This document shows positions 17,280 through 28,052 of a DNA stretch of 42,496 bases, piece by piece. The translations under genes and the position numbers were made by a program. Origin of the DNA: Hyphomicrobiales bacterium (lineage in GTDB: Bacteria; Pseudomonadota; Alphaproteobacteria; Rhizobiales; Xanthobacteraceae); the NCBI GenBank assembly GCA_019237215.1, contig JAFAHL010000627.1, forward strand, positions 1 through 42,496. The letters are read 5' to 3'. A model generated the notes under the pieces. It was not told where the DNA came from and did no database searches. It saw only the letters and a list, made by a program, of their open reading frames with translations. Position 1 is the first letter of the stretch; each line of letters opens with the position of its first letter.

Positions 17280-18437
17280 ATGAGACAGCATTCCGCCATT
17301 CTCTGTATCGGTGTGGTGGCAAGTATTGCGCTGTTCGCTGCCGCGAGAGACGCCCAGGCGCAAGACAAGCCGATCAAGATCGGAGGGCTGTTCGCGATGT
17401 CGGGCCCGGGCTCCTATTTCGGGGTCCAAGACAAGCAGGGCATCGAGCTTGCGATCGAGCAGCTCAACAAGACCGGGGTCAACGGCTACAGGTTCGAAGT
17501 CCAATATGAGGATTCGGCGTGCAGTCCGCTACCGGCGACGCAGGCAGCCAAGCGCCTGCTGGAGCAATACAAGCCCGATGTCGTTCTCGGCGAAGAGTGC
17601 TCGGACGCCACGCTCGCAATCATGCCGCTCATGGAACAGGCGAAGGTGCCATTGCTCAATGCGGGCTCGTCCTCGATCAAGGTCACCGATCCCGGCAACC
17701 CGTGGACGTTTCGCATCATGCCCAACGAGGTGATGCAGGGCGTCGACATCGCCACCAATGCCTATAAGCGCCTTAACGCGCGCACGGCGGTGCTGCTCTA
17801 TGAGAACACCAATGCCGGAATCGGCAACGCCAAGGTGTTCGGCGACACGTTCAAGTCGCTCGGCGGGCAAATCCTGGCCGATATCGGCTTCGGCCGCGAC
17901 GTGAACGACTTCACCGCGATCGCGACGCGCATCGCCAGTCTCGGCAAAGTAGATGTGATCCCAACCTACACGCTCGAGGGCCAGGGTCTGCGCATCACGC
18001 AAGCGCTGGCGCAGGCTGGCGTGACGAAGGGCGGCGGGGGGCAATCGATCCAGCTCGGCACGATCTGGCTGCCCTTCGGTTTCGAGCAAAAGGCGGGCAA
18101 GGCGGCGCTCGGCTACGTCCGCATCGTCCAGTTCGACCCGACCGACAAACGCGACGTGGTGCAGAACTTCATTCGCTCCTTCAAGGCCAAATACAATCAG
18201 GAACCGACGCACATCAATGCCCACGCCTTCGATCAGATCCTGGTCGTCGCTGATGTCGTTCGCCGCGGCGGCAAGGACTCGCAGTCGATCCGCGATATCA
18301 TGGCCACTACTAAAGACTTTTCCGGCGTGACCGGCAGTGTCGAATTCGACAAGACCAACCAAAACACCAAGATGGATACGATCCACTACATGGAGACGTT
18401 GCCGGATCTGTCGTGGAAGGCGCTCGGCTGGAACTGA
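17280..18437 (+). CDS. LivK-like ABC substrate-binding protein (system 2)
   Basis: 385 aa: signal peptide, then DKPIKIGGLFAMSGPGSYFGVQDKQGIELAIEQLNKTGVNGYRFEV. Confidence 0.9.
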   Translation: MRQHSAILCIGVVASIALFAAARDAQAQDKPIKIGGLFAMSGPGSYFGVQDKQGIELAIEQLNKTGVNGYRFEVQYEDSACSPLPATQAAKRLLEQYKPDVVLGEECSDATLAIMPLMEQAKVPLLNAGSSSIKVTDPGNPWTFRIMPNEVMQGVDIATNAYKRLNARTAVLLYENTNAGIGNAKVFGDTFKSLGGQILADIGFGRDVNDFTAIATRIASLGKVDVIPTYTLEGQGLRITQALAQAGVTKGGGGQSIQLGTIWLPFGFEQKAGKAALGYVRIVQFDPTDKRDVVQNFIRSFKAKYNQEPTHINAHAFDQILVVADVVRRGGKDSQSIRDIMATTKDFSGVTGSVEFDKTNQNTKMDTIHYMETLPDLSWKALGWN

Positions 18438-18443
18438 GCGGTC

Positions 18444-19328
18444 ATGCTGACCGTCGTCCTCCAGCAGGGCATCAATGGCATAGTCGTCGGCAGCCTCTAT
18501 GTCCTCGTGGCATTGGGGCTCACGCTGATCTACGGCGTCCTCGTGCAGATCAATTTTGCGCACGCGGACGTCGTGACCATCGGCGCCTTCGCGGCGTATT
18601 TTTTCACGTTCTCCTTCGGCGGCAATTATCTCATCAGCATCGGCATCGCGCTGATGGTCGGCGCGGCGCTCGGCTGGCTCGTGAATGCAGCGATCTTCGC
18701 GCCGCTGCGCGCGCGCGGCAGCGAATTGTTGCCGCTGATCGCGACCATCGGCGTGTCCATTTTGTTGCAGAACGCGATGCTGCTCTGGTTCGGTCCGATC
18801 CCGTATGCCTTCGATAGCCCCTACAGCAATAAAGTCATCCGACTGTGGGGCGGCACATTCATCACGTTGCAGAATCTCATCATAGTCGTGGTAGCCACCC
18901 TCACCATCGCGCTGCTCTACGCATTCATGAAATTCACCTTCATGGGCAAGGCGCTGCGCGCCGTCGCCCAGGACCGCGAGACCGCGGGCCTCATGGGCGT
19001 CAATCCCAACCAACTCATCATGCTGACCTTCGTGATCGCATCAGCGCTCGCCGGCATGGGCGGCGCCATGCTTGGGCCCATCCTCGTGCTCACACCTTTC
19101 GCTGGCACGACCGTGATCGTGAAGGCGTTTGCCATCGTGATCATTGGCGGGTTCGGCAATGTGGAGGGGACGATTATTGCAGGGCTCGTGGTTGGTCTGA
19201 TCGAAAGCTACACGACCCAGTTCGTCAATCCCGGCCTAACCGACATCGTGGTCTTCACGCTGCTGTTGCTGATGCTCGCACTACGTCCGACAGGGTTGAT
19301 CGCTGAAAAGCGTGAAGAGAATGTCTAA
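18444..19328 (+). CDS. livH: ABC permease LivH-like (system 2)
   Basis: MLTVVLQQGINGIVVGSLYVLVALGLTLIYGVLVQINFAHADVVTIGAFAAY. Confidence 0.9.
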   Translation: MLTVVLQQGINGIVVGSLYVLVALGLTLIYGVLVQINFAHADVVTIGAFAAYFFTFSFGGNYLISIGIALMVGAALGWLVNAAIFAPLRARGSELLPLIATIGVSILLQNAMLLWFGPIPYAFDSPYSNKVIRLWGGTFITLQNLIIVVVATLTIALLYAFMKFTFMGKALRAVAQDRETAGLMGVNPNQLIMLTFVIASALAGMGGAMLGPILVLTPFAGTTVIVKAFAIVIIGGFGNVEGTIIAGLVVGLIESYTTQFVNPGLTDIVVFTLLLLMLALRPTGLIAEKREENV

Positions 19329-20355
19329 CGAGGGTCGACCGGCGTTTCCCATGCTAATCGATCGAGTCCGAATCAGCCGGCGCGGGTGGTTCCTCGTGGT
19401 CGCCGTGATCATCGCTCTTTTGCCGTTCGTCATCCAAGATTCTTATTGGCGCACGAACCTAATCGTTTGCGCGATCAATATCATGCTGGCTGTCGGCCTC
19501 GATTTCATACTCGGCTATGCCGGTCAGCTTAACCTCGGTCACTCGGCCTTCTACGGCATCGGCGCCTATGCCTCTACACTGCTCATCATGAGGCTTGGCG
19601 TGCCATTCTGGATGGCGTTCGTCCTCGGAATGGTATTGTCCGGCGCGGCCGGCATGGCGTTGTCGATCTTCGCCGTTCGTCTGCGCGGCCATTACCTTGC
19701 GATCGCCTCGCTCGGCTTTGCCGTCATCGTACATCAGGTGCTGCTGAATTGGATCAGCCTCACGCAAGGCCCACTCGGCATCTATGCCATCAAACCGCCA
19801 CCGGACATTGCCTTGCCGGGGCTGCCGGTCATCTCGTTCGGCAACACGGCGAATATGTTCTATCTGGTGGCGAGTTTCGCGTTCTTTTTCTATCTCCTGC
19901 TCGACCAACTCGTCCGCTCGCCGATTGGCGAGACGCTTAAAGCGATCAGAGAGGACGAGATTTCGGCTTCTGCGTTCGGCATCAATTGCGCGGCGTGGAA
20001 GGTGTTCGCCTTCGGCATCGGGTCGGCAGTCGCGGGCGCTGCCGGCGCCTTCTATGCGAGCTTCGTCGGAACATTAGTCCCAGACGCCTTTATCATCACC
20101 GAATCCTTCACCATTCTCGCCATGGTGATCGTCGGCGGCATGGGGACGCTGATCGGCCCGGTCTGGGGCGCAATCCTGCTCACGATCTTGCCCGAACTTT
20201 TACGCGGATTCGGCGATCTCCGTCTGATCCTCTATGGCGCCGCCCTCACCCTCGTCGTGCTGTTCATCCCAGGAGGGATCGCGCAGGCAGCGCAGATGTT
20301 CTGCGCGCGGTTGGGTCGGCTAGCAACCGCCACCGACGCTGGAATGCGCCCATGA
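19312..20355 (+). CDS. livM: ABC permease LivM-like (system 2)
   Basis: MLAVGLDFILGYAGQLNLGHSAFYGIGAYASTLLIMR. Start is either the GTG at 19312 or the ATG at 19321. Confidence 0.88.
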   Translation: MKRMSNEGRPAFPMLIDRVRISRRGWFLVVAVIIALLPFVIQDSYWRTNLIVCAINIMLAVGLDFILGYAGQLNLGHSAFYGIGAYASTLLIMRLGVPFWMAFVLGMVLSGAAGMALSIFAVRLRGHYLAIASLGFAVIVHQVLLNWISLTQGPLGIYAIKPPPDIALPGLPVISFGNTANMFYLVASFAFFFYLLLDQLVRSPIGETLKAIREDEISASAFGINCAAWKVFAFGIGSAVAGAAGAFYASFVGTLVPDAFIITESFTILAMVIVGGMGTLIGPVWGAILLTILPELLRGFGDLRLILYGAALTLVVLFIPGGIAQAAQMFCARLGRLATATDAGMRP

Positions 20356-21158
20356 TCGCTTCGGGCCCCGCCGCGGGGGCGCAAGCGCGTCCTGCCGGTG
20401 CCGGCGCGTTCTTTTGCGGCGCGGGCTTGCACAAGCGGTTCGGCGGCGTGCAGGCGGTTCGCGACATTTCGCTCACCGTCCCGCGTGGCAGCGTGTTTGC
20501 GATCATCGGCCCGAACGGGGCCGGCAAGTCGACGCTGCTGAACCTGATGAGCGGGCTCTATCAGCCGGATGCGGGCCGGATGATCTTCGACGGCGTCGAC
20601 CTCGTTGGCTTGCCGGCGCACAAACGAGTACGCCTCGGCCTCGGGCGCACGTTTCAGAAGATACGACTTTTTAAGCAGCTATCCGTGCTCAGCAATGTCA
20701 TCGCCGCCTTTCATATTCATCACGATATCCCGGCCTGGCAATACGTCATCCACGGTGCCGCCTTCGAGCGCGACCACGCTCGCTGTCGCGCGGAGGCCAC
20801 CAAGCTTCTCGATTTCGTCGGGCTCGAAACGCGGGCGTCGGTGCTCGCAGCTTCACTCGCGTATGGCGAGCAGCGCATGCTTGAACTTGCTCGCGCACTC
20901 GCAACCTCGCCCCGACTGCTCATGCTCGACGAGCCCGCCGCCGGCCTCAATGCGGCGGACGTGGAGCGGTTGGTTGAACGGATTCGTATCCTGCGTAAGC
21001 GTGGCATGACCATTATCGTAGTCGAGCACAACATGGATCTGGTGATGAAGATCGCAGATCGCGTGCTGGCCATGGATTACGGACAGTACCTTTTCGAGGG
21101 CACACCGCTCGAGGTCCAGGCGAATTCGGCGGTGATCGCCGCCTATCTTGGAGCATGA
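20352..21158 (+). CDS. livG: ABC ATPase LivG-like (system 2)
   Basis: FCGAGLHKRFGGVQAVRDISLTVPRGSVFAIIGPNGAGKSTLLNLMSG; 4-nt overlap with livM. Confidence 0.9.
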   Translation: MIASGPAAGAQARPAGAGAFFCGAGLHKRFGGVQAVRDISLTVPRGSVFAIIGPNGAGKSTLLNLMSGLYQPDAGRMIFDGVDLVGLPAHKRVRLGLGRTFQKIRLFKQLSVLSNVIAAFHIHHDIPAWQYVIHGAAFERDHARCRAEATKLLDFVGLETRASVLAASLAYGEQRMLELARALATSPRLLMLDEPAAGLNAADVERLVERIRILRKRGMTIIVVEHNMDLVMKIADRVLAMDYGQYLFEGTPLEVQANSAVIAAYLGA

Positions 21159-21899
21159 GTGAGCGCACTGCTGCAAGCGGAAGGGCTTGAACTCGCCTAT
21201 GGCGAGGTCCCGGCGTGCCGTGGTGTCAGTTTTCATGTCGCAGAGGGCGAGATCGTCACACTGATCGGCGCCAACGGAGCCGGCAAATCGAGCACGCTAC
21301 GCGCTGTCGCCGGCGCGCTTTTGCCGCGCGCCGGCACGATCCATTTCCGCGGGCACGATATCACGCGCCTTCCACCGTATAAGCGCACTGAACTCGGGAT
21401 ATCGCTTGTTCCCGAGGGACGACGCGTCTTTCCATTTCTCACGGTGCGCGAAAATCTCGAGCTCGGCGCCTTCAAGTATCGCAAAGAGGGCGCGAAGGTT
21501 CGCGCCCTCATGGAAAAGGTCTTCGACATGTTTGCACGGTTGCGCGAGCGGCAGAGCCAGAACGCCGGCACCCTGTCCGGCGGCGAACAACAGATGCTTG
21601 CGCTTGGACGCGCCATAATGTCAGAGCCACACCTCATTTGTCTCGACGAGCCTTCGCTCGGTCTCGCACCCGTGGTCGTGCAGGACATTTTCCGCACGAT
21701 CAAGGCGATCAATGCCGCCGGCACTAGCGTGCTCCTGGTCGAGCAGAACGCGCGCTATGCACTTGAGACTGCGAGCCGCGGTTACGTGCTGCAGACGGGA
21801 TCGATCATCGCAAGCGGTTCCTGTGCGACGTTGCGCAACGATGATCGCGTGCGCCAAGCCTACCTCGGCCGCAGCGCGGCTGAACAGATAAAGCTTTGA
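21159..21899 (+). CDS. livF: ABC ATPase LivF-like (system 2), GTG start
   Basis: LLQAEGLELAYGEVPACRGVSFHVAEGEIVTLIGANGAGKSSTLRAVAG...LSGGEQQMLALGRAIM. Confidence 0.9.
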   Translation: MSALLQAEGLELAYGEVPACRGVSFHVAEGEIVTLIGANGAGKSSTLRAVAGALLPRAGTIHFRGHDITRLPPYKRTELGISLVPEGRRVFPFLTVRENLELGAFKYRKEGAKVRALMEKVFDMFARLRERQSQNAGTLSGGEQQMLALGRAIMSEPHLICLDEPSLGLAPVVVQDIFRTIKAINAAGTSVLLVEQNARYALETASRGYVLQTGSIIASGSCATLRNDDRVRQAYLGRSAAEQIKL

Positions 21900-22003
21900 A
21901 AGCGATTTCTTGGGTTCGCCGTCGCGCTCATCAACGACTAAAGAGTTCCCATTTTTGCGGGCCGGGTAGGACCCGACCTAAGTGGAATCGTCTCCACTCG
22001 TTC

Positions 22004-22882
22004 TCACCGTCCCAATATTGCGTCTTTCATCGCACGCGGATCACGATGGCGCCAAGCGCCGGCATCGACCGCCTGGAAAAAGTTGGCGAGGTGCTGATTG
22101 AACGCGGCCGGCTCTTCGAGATTGATGGTGTGGCCGGCATTGGGCATCACCACGAGCCCCGCCGTCGGGATCGCCCGCTTCATGAGCAGGGCGGGTTCGA
22201 GGCACGGCCAATCCTCGTCACCGGTCATGACGAGGGTCGGGGCCGTGATCGCCTTCATCTTGTCGACGAGATCGAACAGGGACGGCCGCCGTTTCTGCAC
22301 CCCGCGCAGAGTGCGCGCCGAACCTTCGCTGGAGTGCTCGGTGAGCTGTTCGACGAATTCCTTCCAGCCGCGCGGGTCTTTGTTCTGGAACTGCACGCGC
22401 GTTGGCCCGAGTGCATAGGCCTCGGCTGCCTTCGGCATGCTGGCCTCTTCGAACTTCCTTGCCGCCGCCTCCGCTTCCTCTGCGAATTGCTGCCGCTGGT
22501 TAGGCGCGGCGCCATAGCCGCAGCCCGCCACGACCAGCGACCGCACGCGCCGCGGATAGGTGAAGCCGAAATGGAGCGCCGCGAAGCCGCCCATGGAAAG
22601 CCCGACGATGTGGGCTTTGTCGATTTTCAGCGCATCGAGCACAGCGTGAATGTCGTCGCGCGCGCGATCTTGCGAATAACGCTCGTCATCCGCTGGCACG
22701 TCCGACGGCGGATAACCCCGCGCGTTGTAGGTGATGCACCGATAGCAGCGGGCAAAATAGCGAACCTGCGATTCCCATGAACGATAGTCTCCGGCGAATT
22801 CATGCACGAAGACGACCGGAATGCCCGACCCGCCGTCCTGGTAGTAGAGCTTCACGTTGTCGTCGGTGGTCAGATGCGGCAT
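22004..22882 (-). CDS. Alpha/beta-fold hydrolase
   Basis: 292 aa: VVFVHEFAGDYRSWESQVRYFA, nucleophile elbow GLSMGG, C-terminal NAGHTINLEEP. Confidence 0.88.
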   Translation of the reverse strand: MPHLTTDDNVKLYYQDGGSGIPVVFVHEFAGDYRSWESQVRYFARCYRCITYNARGYPPSDVPADDERYSQDRARDDIHAVLDALKIDKAHIVGLSMGGFAALHFGFTYPRRVRSLVVAGCGYGAAPNQRQQFAEEAEAAARKFEEASMPKAAEAYALGPTRVQFQNKDPRGWKEFVEQLTEHSSEGSARTLRGVQKRRPSLFDLVDKMKAITAPTLVMTGDEDWPCLEPALLMKRAIPTAGLVVMPNAGHTINLEEPAAFNQHLANFFQAVDAGAWRHRDPRAMKDAILGR

Positions 22883-23133
22883 CGATCCCCCCTTTCCTCA
22901 AAGCTCCGTCATATCGGTCACGCGGTCAGCGACAGTAGCGAGCGCCGGCCAGTCCGGACTGCGGGCGCAAATTGACGTCACGTTTGAATTTACCCGGAAC
23001 TCGATGCGGTCGCGAGCGGCTGGCGGGCCGGGCCCGTGGGCGCAAAACATATCCATTTTTCGATGGATCACCGGATTGCTCCGCCGACTATCCAACGTCC
23101 GAGCAACTGCTATTGTGTTCTTGGCCGGATTGA

Positions 23134-24117
23134 ATGGGACGGCTACCACGAGTCGTGGCTGTTGCACTTGTCGCCAGCCTCCAATGCCTCGGGCCGGTGC
23201 TATCGCAGGACTGGCCGACCCGGCCGGTCACCATGGTCGTTCCGTTCGCCGCCGGCGGTCCGGCAGACACGGTCGGACGCATTCTAGTCTCTAGCCTTTC
23301 CGAGCTTTTGGGTCAGCAGGTCATTATTGAAAACGTCGGCGGCTCTGGCGGCATGACCGGCACCTACCGCGTGGCGAAAGCGGCGCCCGATGGCTATCAG
23401 TTCGTGCTCGGCAACGTCGGCACCCATGCCGCAAATCAGACGTTCTATAAAACTCCGCTCTACAACGCCGCGACTGATTTTGCGCCCGTCATGCTGATCG
23501 CTCAGACGCCGCTGGTCCTGCTCGCGCGCAAGGATTTACCGGCCAACAATCTGCGGGAATTCATCGCCTATGCGAAGGCCAACCAAGCAAGCATGCAGTA
23601 CGGCTCGGGCGGAGCGGGTTCCGCGAGCCATCTTGCTTGTGTGCTGTTGAATGCGGCCATCGGGATCAATGTCACACACGTTCCCTATCGTGGGGCCGCT
23701 CCGGCGATGCAGGATTTGATCGCCGGCCGGATCGATTACCAATGCCCCGACACGCCGATCGCGATTCCTCAGATTCAGAGCAAGTTGGTCAAGGCGATCG
23801 CGATCCTCACGCGCGATCGCTCGCCGAGCCTGCCTTCTCAGGCGTCCGCGCACGAGCAAGGGCTGAGCAATTTCGACGCCTCGAACTGGTTTGCCTCGTT
23901 CTTCCCCAAGGGAACATCCGCGGTGATTGTCGACAAGCTTCATGCCGCCACTCTCGCGACCATCAACACGCCCACAGTACAGACGCGGATGCGGGAGATC
24001 GGCGCCGACCTGGTCGCGAGCGAGCGCATCTCGCCCGATTACCTGCAAAAATTCGTCGAGGCCGAGATTGAAAAATGGGCCGGGCCGATCAAGGCTAGCG
24101 GGGTATCGATGGATTGA
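23134..24117 (+). CDS. Bug-family tripartite tricarboxylate-type substrate-binding protein
   Basis: 327 aa: signal peptide, QDWPTRPVTMVVPFAAGGPADTVGRILVSSLSELLGQQVIIENVGGSGGMTGTYRVAKAAPDGY (Bug/TctC signature). Confidence 0.92.
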   Translation: MGRLPRVVAVALVASLQCLGPVLSQDWPTRPVTMVVPFAAGGPADTVGRILVSSLSELLGQQVIIENVGGSGGMTGTYRVAKAAPDGYQFVLGNVGTHAANQTFYKTPLYNAATDFAPVMLIAQTPLVLLARKDLPANNLREFIAYAKANQASMQYGSGGAGSASHLACVLLNAAIGINVTHVPYRGAAPAMQDLIAGRIDYQCPDTPIAIPQIQSKLVKAIAILTRDRSPSLPSQASAHEQGLSNFDASNWFASFFPKGTSAVIVDKLHAATLATINTPTVQTRMREIGADLVASERISPDYLQKFVEAEIEKWAGPIKASGVSMD

Positions 24118-24177
24118 GTGACCGATAGCCGCCGATCGCGACAACCGAACTTATCCAAGCGTTGATCGATCCTCATC

Positions 24178-25065
24178 ATGCCAATCAAGCTCGCTGAAAA
24201 CTTTCGCGCCGTCTTTTACGCGCCGTTCTACGCCGCCCAGTCGCTCGGGTTTTATGCCAGCGAAGGCGTCGAGGTCGAATTGGTCAACTCATCCAGTCCG
24301 GGTGACGGCGTGTCGGCCCTCCTCAACGAGGTGGTCGACATTACCTGGGGCGGGCCGATGCGCGTCATGAAGGCTCGCGACCTCCAGCCGAGTTCGCCGC
24401 TCGTCTGCTTTTGCGAGGTCGTCGGACGCGACCCGTTCTATCTGGTGGGCAGGCATCATCGCCCCGAGTTTCAGCTTCGGGAGTTGGCGTCGCTGCGATT
24501 TGCGAGGGTTGCCGAAGTAGCCACGCCTTGGATGTGCCTTCAGCACGACCTGCGGGAGCAAGGTGTCGATCCGTCTCGGCTCGATCGGGCGCCCGATCGA
24601 TCGATGGCCAATAACTTCGAAGCGCTGTGCAAAGGGCAACTCGACGCGGTGCAACTCTTCGAGCCCTACCCATCAATGGCCCTGGAGTTGGGCGCGGGCC
24701 ATATCCTCTATGCCGCCAGTAGGCGAGGGCCGACAGTCTATACGACGTTCATCGCTACGAAGCGCGGAATTGACCGCCACCGCGATGCGTTTACGGGCAT
24801 GACGCGCGCCATTCGGCGTATGCAGGGCTGGCTCACCCAACACGGCGGGGAGGAACTGGCCGAAATCACCGCGCCGTTCTATCCCGACCTCACGCGCAGC
24901 ATTCTGGTGAGTTCGCTACGGCGTTATGAGCAAGCGGGAATTTGGGCTCGTGCTCCTGATATTTCGAGACAAGGGTTCACGCGGCTTGCTGAAAGCCTAC
25001 TGTCAGGCGGATTTATTTCTCGCATGCCGACATACGAAGACTGCGTCGATCAAAGCTTGGGCTGA
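24178..25065 (+). CDS. NMT1/THI5-like periplasmic-binding-fold protein without recognizable signal peptide
   Basis: 295 aa: MPIKLAENFRAVFYAPFYAAQSLGFYASEGVEVELVNSSSPGDGVSALLNEVVDITWGGPMRVM. Starts directly with the mature-domain pattern. Confidence 0.78.
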   Translation: MPIKLAENFRAVFYAPFYAAQSLGFYASEGVEVELVNSSSPGDGVSALLNEVVDITWGGPMRVMKARDLQPSSPLVCFCEVVGRDPFYLVGRHHRPEFQLRELASLRFARVAEVATPWMCLQHDLREQGVDPSRLDRAPDRSMANNFEALCKGQLDAVQLFEPYPSMALELGAGHILYAASRRGPTVYTTFIATKRGIDRHRDAFTGMTRAIRRMQGWLTQHGGEELAEITAPFYPDLTRSILVSSLRRYEQAGIWARAPDISRQGFTRLAESLLSGGFISRMPTYEDCVDQSLG

Positions 25066-25099
25066 AGCATCAACCCTGCTGCAGCAGCAGGCACTCACA

Positions 25100-28012
25100 T
25101 TATTCCGCTGCCGACTGGTAGCTTTCCATCGGTGGGCACGAGCAGACCAGATGCCGGTCGCCGTAGAGGTTGTCCACTCGGTTGACGGGGCACCAATATT
25201 TGTCGCGCAACAGCCCTTTGACCGGAAAGCACGCCAGCGCGCGTGCATAAGGGCGATCCCAGTTTTCATCGGTGAGATCGAAAACAGTATGCGGTGCATT
25301 CTTGAGGACATTATTTTCGCGATCCATCGCCTTTTGCTCGATCGCCGCAATCTCCGATCGAATTGAAATCATGGCGTCGCAGAAGCGATCGAGCTCGGCC
25401 TTCGATTCCGATTCCGTAGGTTCGATCATCAGCGTGCCGGCCACCGGAAAACTCATGGTCGGCGCGTGGAATCCGTAGTCGATCAGCCGCTTCGCGATGT
25501 CTTCGACCGAGACTCCGGCGGTGTCCTTGAACGGCCGCGTATCGATGATGCATTCATGTGCGACACGGCCATACGGTCCCTTGTAAAGGAGCGCATAGTG
25601 GCCCTCCAGCCGCTTGGCTATGTAATTGGCATTCAAAATGGCAGCTTGCGTTGCGGCGAGGAGGCCATTGCCGCCCATCATGACGATGTAGGCCCACGAA
25701 ATTGGCAAGATGGAAGCCGAGCTAAACGGCGCGGCGCTGATGGCCCCTACTTGTGCGGGTTCGCTCGGCCATTCCGAGTGACCGGGCAGAAACGGCGCAA
25801 GATGCTTTTTCACGCCGATCGGGCCCATGCCGGGACCGCCCCCGCCATGCGGGATGCAAAAGGTTTTGTGGAGATTGAGATGCCCGATATCGGCGCCATA
25901 TGCCCCCGGCTGAGCCAGACCGACTTGCGCGTTGAGGTTGGCGCCGTCGAGATAGACCTGTCCGCCATGGGCATGAACGACGCTGCAAATCTCGCCAATC
26001 GCGGGCTCGAAAACCCCATGCGTGGAGGGATAAGTGACCATGACTGCGGCGAGATGGCTGGAATATTGCTCCGCCTTCTTGCGCAAATCGGCGAGGTCGA
26101 CATTGCCGTCACTGTCACAATTGACGACAACGACGTTCATTCCGGCCATTTGCGCGGATGCCGGATTGGTGCCGTGGGCCGATGACGGAATCAGGCAGAC
26201 GGTACGCTGCGGCTCGCCGCGGCTGGCGTGATAGGCGCGGATGACCAGCAAGCCGGCATATTCGCCCTGTGCGCCGGAATTTGGCTGCAGCGAGATCGCA
26301 TCATAGCCGGTGATCGCGCAAAGCTTCGCGGACAGATCCGCAATCAGCTCGGCATAGCCTTGGGCTTGGTCCGCCGGCACGAAGGGATGGATGTTGGCGA
26401 ATTCCGGCCAGGTGATAGGAATCATTTCAGCGGTCGCGTTGAGCTTCATCGTGCAGGAGCCAAGCGGAATCATGCTGCGGTCGAGGGCGAGGTCGCGATC
26501 GGAAAGCCGCCGCATGTAGCGCAGCATTTCCGTTTCCGAGCGATAGAGATGGAAGACAGGGTGAGTCAGGAAGTCGCTGCGACGGGCAAGTTGCGTGGGG
26601 ATCGCGTTGTCCGTTTGCAAACTCAACTTTTCGAACGACGGAGCGGCGAACTGAGTTTTGGCTTGAGCTCCGAATGCTTGCCATACTGCCTCGATCGCGG
26701 CCGGCGTGGTGGTTTCATCGCAACTGATGCCGATGCGGGCCTGCGCGCCGGCGCCGATTTTGCGGAGATTGATCGCGTTCGATGCGGCGTTTTTGAGAAT
26801 TTCGGATTGACGCGCACTCACCGCGACGGTGACGGTGTCGAAGAACGCAGTTTGCTGCACATGCCAACCGAGTGCCGTCAGTCCCTTGACCAAAGTCCCG
26901 GTGGTGCGATGGATCTTGTGCGCAAGGTGCCTGAGGCCGTCCGGGCCGTGATAGACCGCATACATCGCCGCGATCACCGCCGGGAGAACTTGCGCGGTGC
27001 AGATGTTCGAGGTCGCCTTCTCACGGCGGATGTGCTGCTCGCGCGTTTGCAGCGCGAGCCGGTAAGCTGGCTGGCCGCGGGAATCGACCGAAACGCCGAC
27101 GATGCGGCCCGGAAGCGCGCGCTTGTAGGCATCCTTGGTCGCGATAAAGGCGGCGTGCGGACCGCCGTAGCCCATCGGCATGCCGAAACGCTGGGTGGAT
27201 CCGATGGCGATGTCCGCCCCCAATTCTCCAGGCGGAGTCAGCAGGGTCAGCGCAAGCGGGTCGGTTGCCATCACAGCGACCGCGCCGGCTGCATGCAACG
27301 CCGAAATGACTGCGCGGAAATCCCGGATTTCGCCCGAGGTTCCGGGATATTGCAGCAGGGCGCCGAACACAGCCGCCGGTTCGAGGTCCTTCATCGGATC
27401 GCCGACGGTGACGGTCCAACCCAGCGGCTCGGCACGCGTTCGCACCACCGCAATCGTTTGCGGATGACACTCGGCATCGACGAAAAACGCGTTCGTGCTT
27501 GATTTAACCACGCGGCGCACCATCGCCATGGCTTCCGCCGCCGCGGTTGCCTCATCGAGCAGCGAGGCATTTGCGATGTCGAGCATGCAGAGCTCGCAGA
27601 TCATGGTCTGGAAATTCAACAGAGCTTCGAGCCGTCCCTGGCTGATTTCGGGCTGGTAGGGCGTGTAGGCGGTGTACCAGGCTGGGTTCTCGAGAACGTT
27701 GCGCTGAATCACCGGCGGGAGAATCGTCCCGTAGTACCCCTGACCGATCAGCGACGTGAAAATCTTGTTTTTATCGGCGATGATGCGGAGCTTCTGCAGC
27801 GCGTCTGTTTCCGAAATCCCTGCCGGGAGCGCGAGCGGGACGGCTTGTCGGATCGCACCGGGTACCGTCTGTGAAATGAGTTCGCCGATGTTCGCCGCTC
27901 CGATAGTCGAAAGCATTTCCCTCATGTCCGCAGGTGACGGCCCGATGTGACGACGCGAAAAATCGCTCGGATCAAAATCGGCGGCGGAGTCTTTGGCAAA
28001 CATCGTCTTCAC
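25100..28012 (-). CDS. gcvP: Glycine dehydrogenase (aminomethyl-transferring), P protein
   Basis: 970 aa: [87 protein letters not shown] (PLP lysine region). Confidence 0.98.
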   Translation of the reverse strand: MKTMFAKDSAADFDPSDFSRRHIGPSPADMREMLSTIGAANIGELISQTVPGAIRQAVPLALPAGISETDALQKLRIIADKNKIFTSLIGQGYYGTILPPVIQRNVLENPAWYTAYTPYQPEISQGRLEALLNFQTMICELCMLDIANASLLDEATAAAEAMAMVRRVVKSSTNAFFVDAECHPQTIAVVRTRAEPLGWTVTVGDPMKDLEPAAVFGALLQYPGTSGEIRDFRAVISALHAAGAVAVMATDPLALTLLTPPGELGADIAIGSTQRFGMPMGYGGPHAAFIATKDAYKRALPGRIVGVSVDSRGQPAYRLALQTREQHIRREKATSNICTAQVLPAVIAAMYAVYHGPDGLRHLAHKIHRTTGTLVKGLTALGWHVQQTAFFDTVTVAVSARQSEILKNAASNAINLRKIGAGAQARIGISCDETTTPAAIEAVWQAFGAQAKTQFAAPSFEKLSLQTDNAIPTQLARRSDFLTHPVFHLYRSETEMLRYMRRLSDRDLALDRSMIPLGSCTMKLNATAEMIPITWPEFANIHPFVPADQAQGYAELIADLSAKLCAITGYDAISLQPNSGAQGEYAGLLVIRAYHASRGEPQRTVCLIPSSAHGTNPASAQMAGMNVVVVNCDSDGNVDLADLRKKAEQYSSHLAAVMVTYPSTHGVFEPAIGEICSVVHAHGGQVYLDGANLNAQVGLAQPGAYGADIGHLNLHKTFCIPHGGGGPGMGPIGVKKHLAPFLPGHSEWPSEPAQVGAISAAPFSSASILPISWAYIVMMGGNGLLAATQAAILNANYIAKRLEGHYALLYKGPYGRVAHECIIDTRPFKDTAGVSVEDIAKRLIDYGFHAPTMSFPVAGTLMIEPTESESKAELDRFCDAMISIRSEIAAIEQKAMDRENNVLKNAPHTVFDLTDENWDRPYARALACFPVKGLLRDKYWCPVNRVDNLYGDRHLVCSCPPMESYQSAAE

Positions 28013-28052
28013 CTTTTTGGGCCGTAGTTTGAGCTCGATTGCGGCGAACGTT

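Noticed and set aside
17529-19013. 494-aa minus-strand ORF opposite livK/livH of system 2
   Set aside because: Long but spans two confident plus-strand genes; composition (His/Asp/Arg/Glu-rich repeats such as DGQHDRSVPAE) is typical of a complement frame.
21955-21985. CCGGGTAGGACCCG hairpin downstream of livF system 2 as a terminator
   Set aside because: Only about a 5-bp stem with a tiny loop and no T-run after it in either direction.
25076-25087. Perfect 12-bp palindrome CTGCTGCAGCAG between the NMT1-like gene and convergent gcvP
   Set aside because: Short, low-complexity CTG/CAG composition and no T-run on either strand; not enough for a terminator or operator call.
26228-27502. 424-aa plus-strand ORF opposite gcvP
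   Set aside because: Complement-frame artefact of a highly conserved gcvP.
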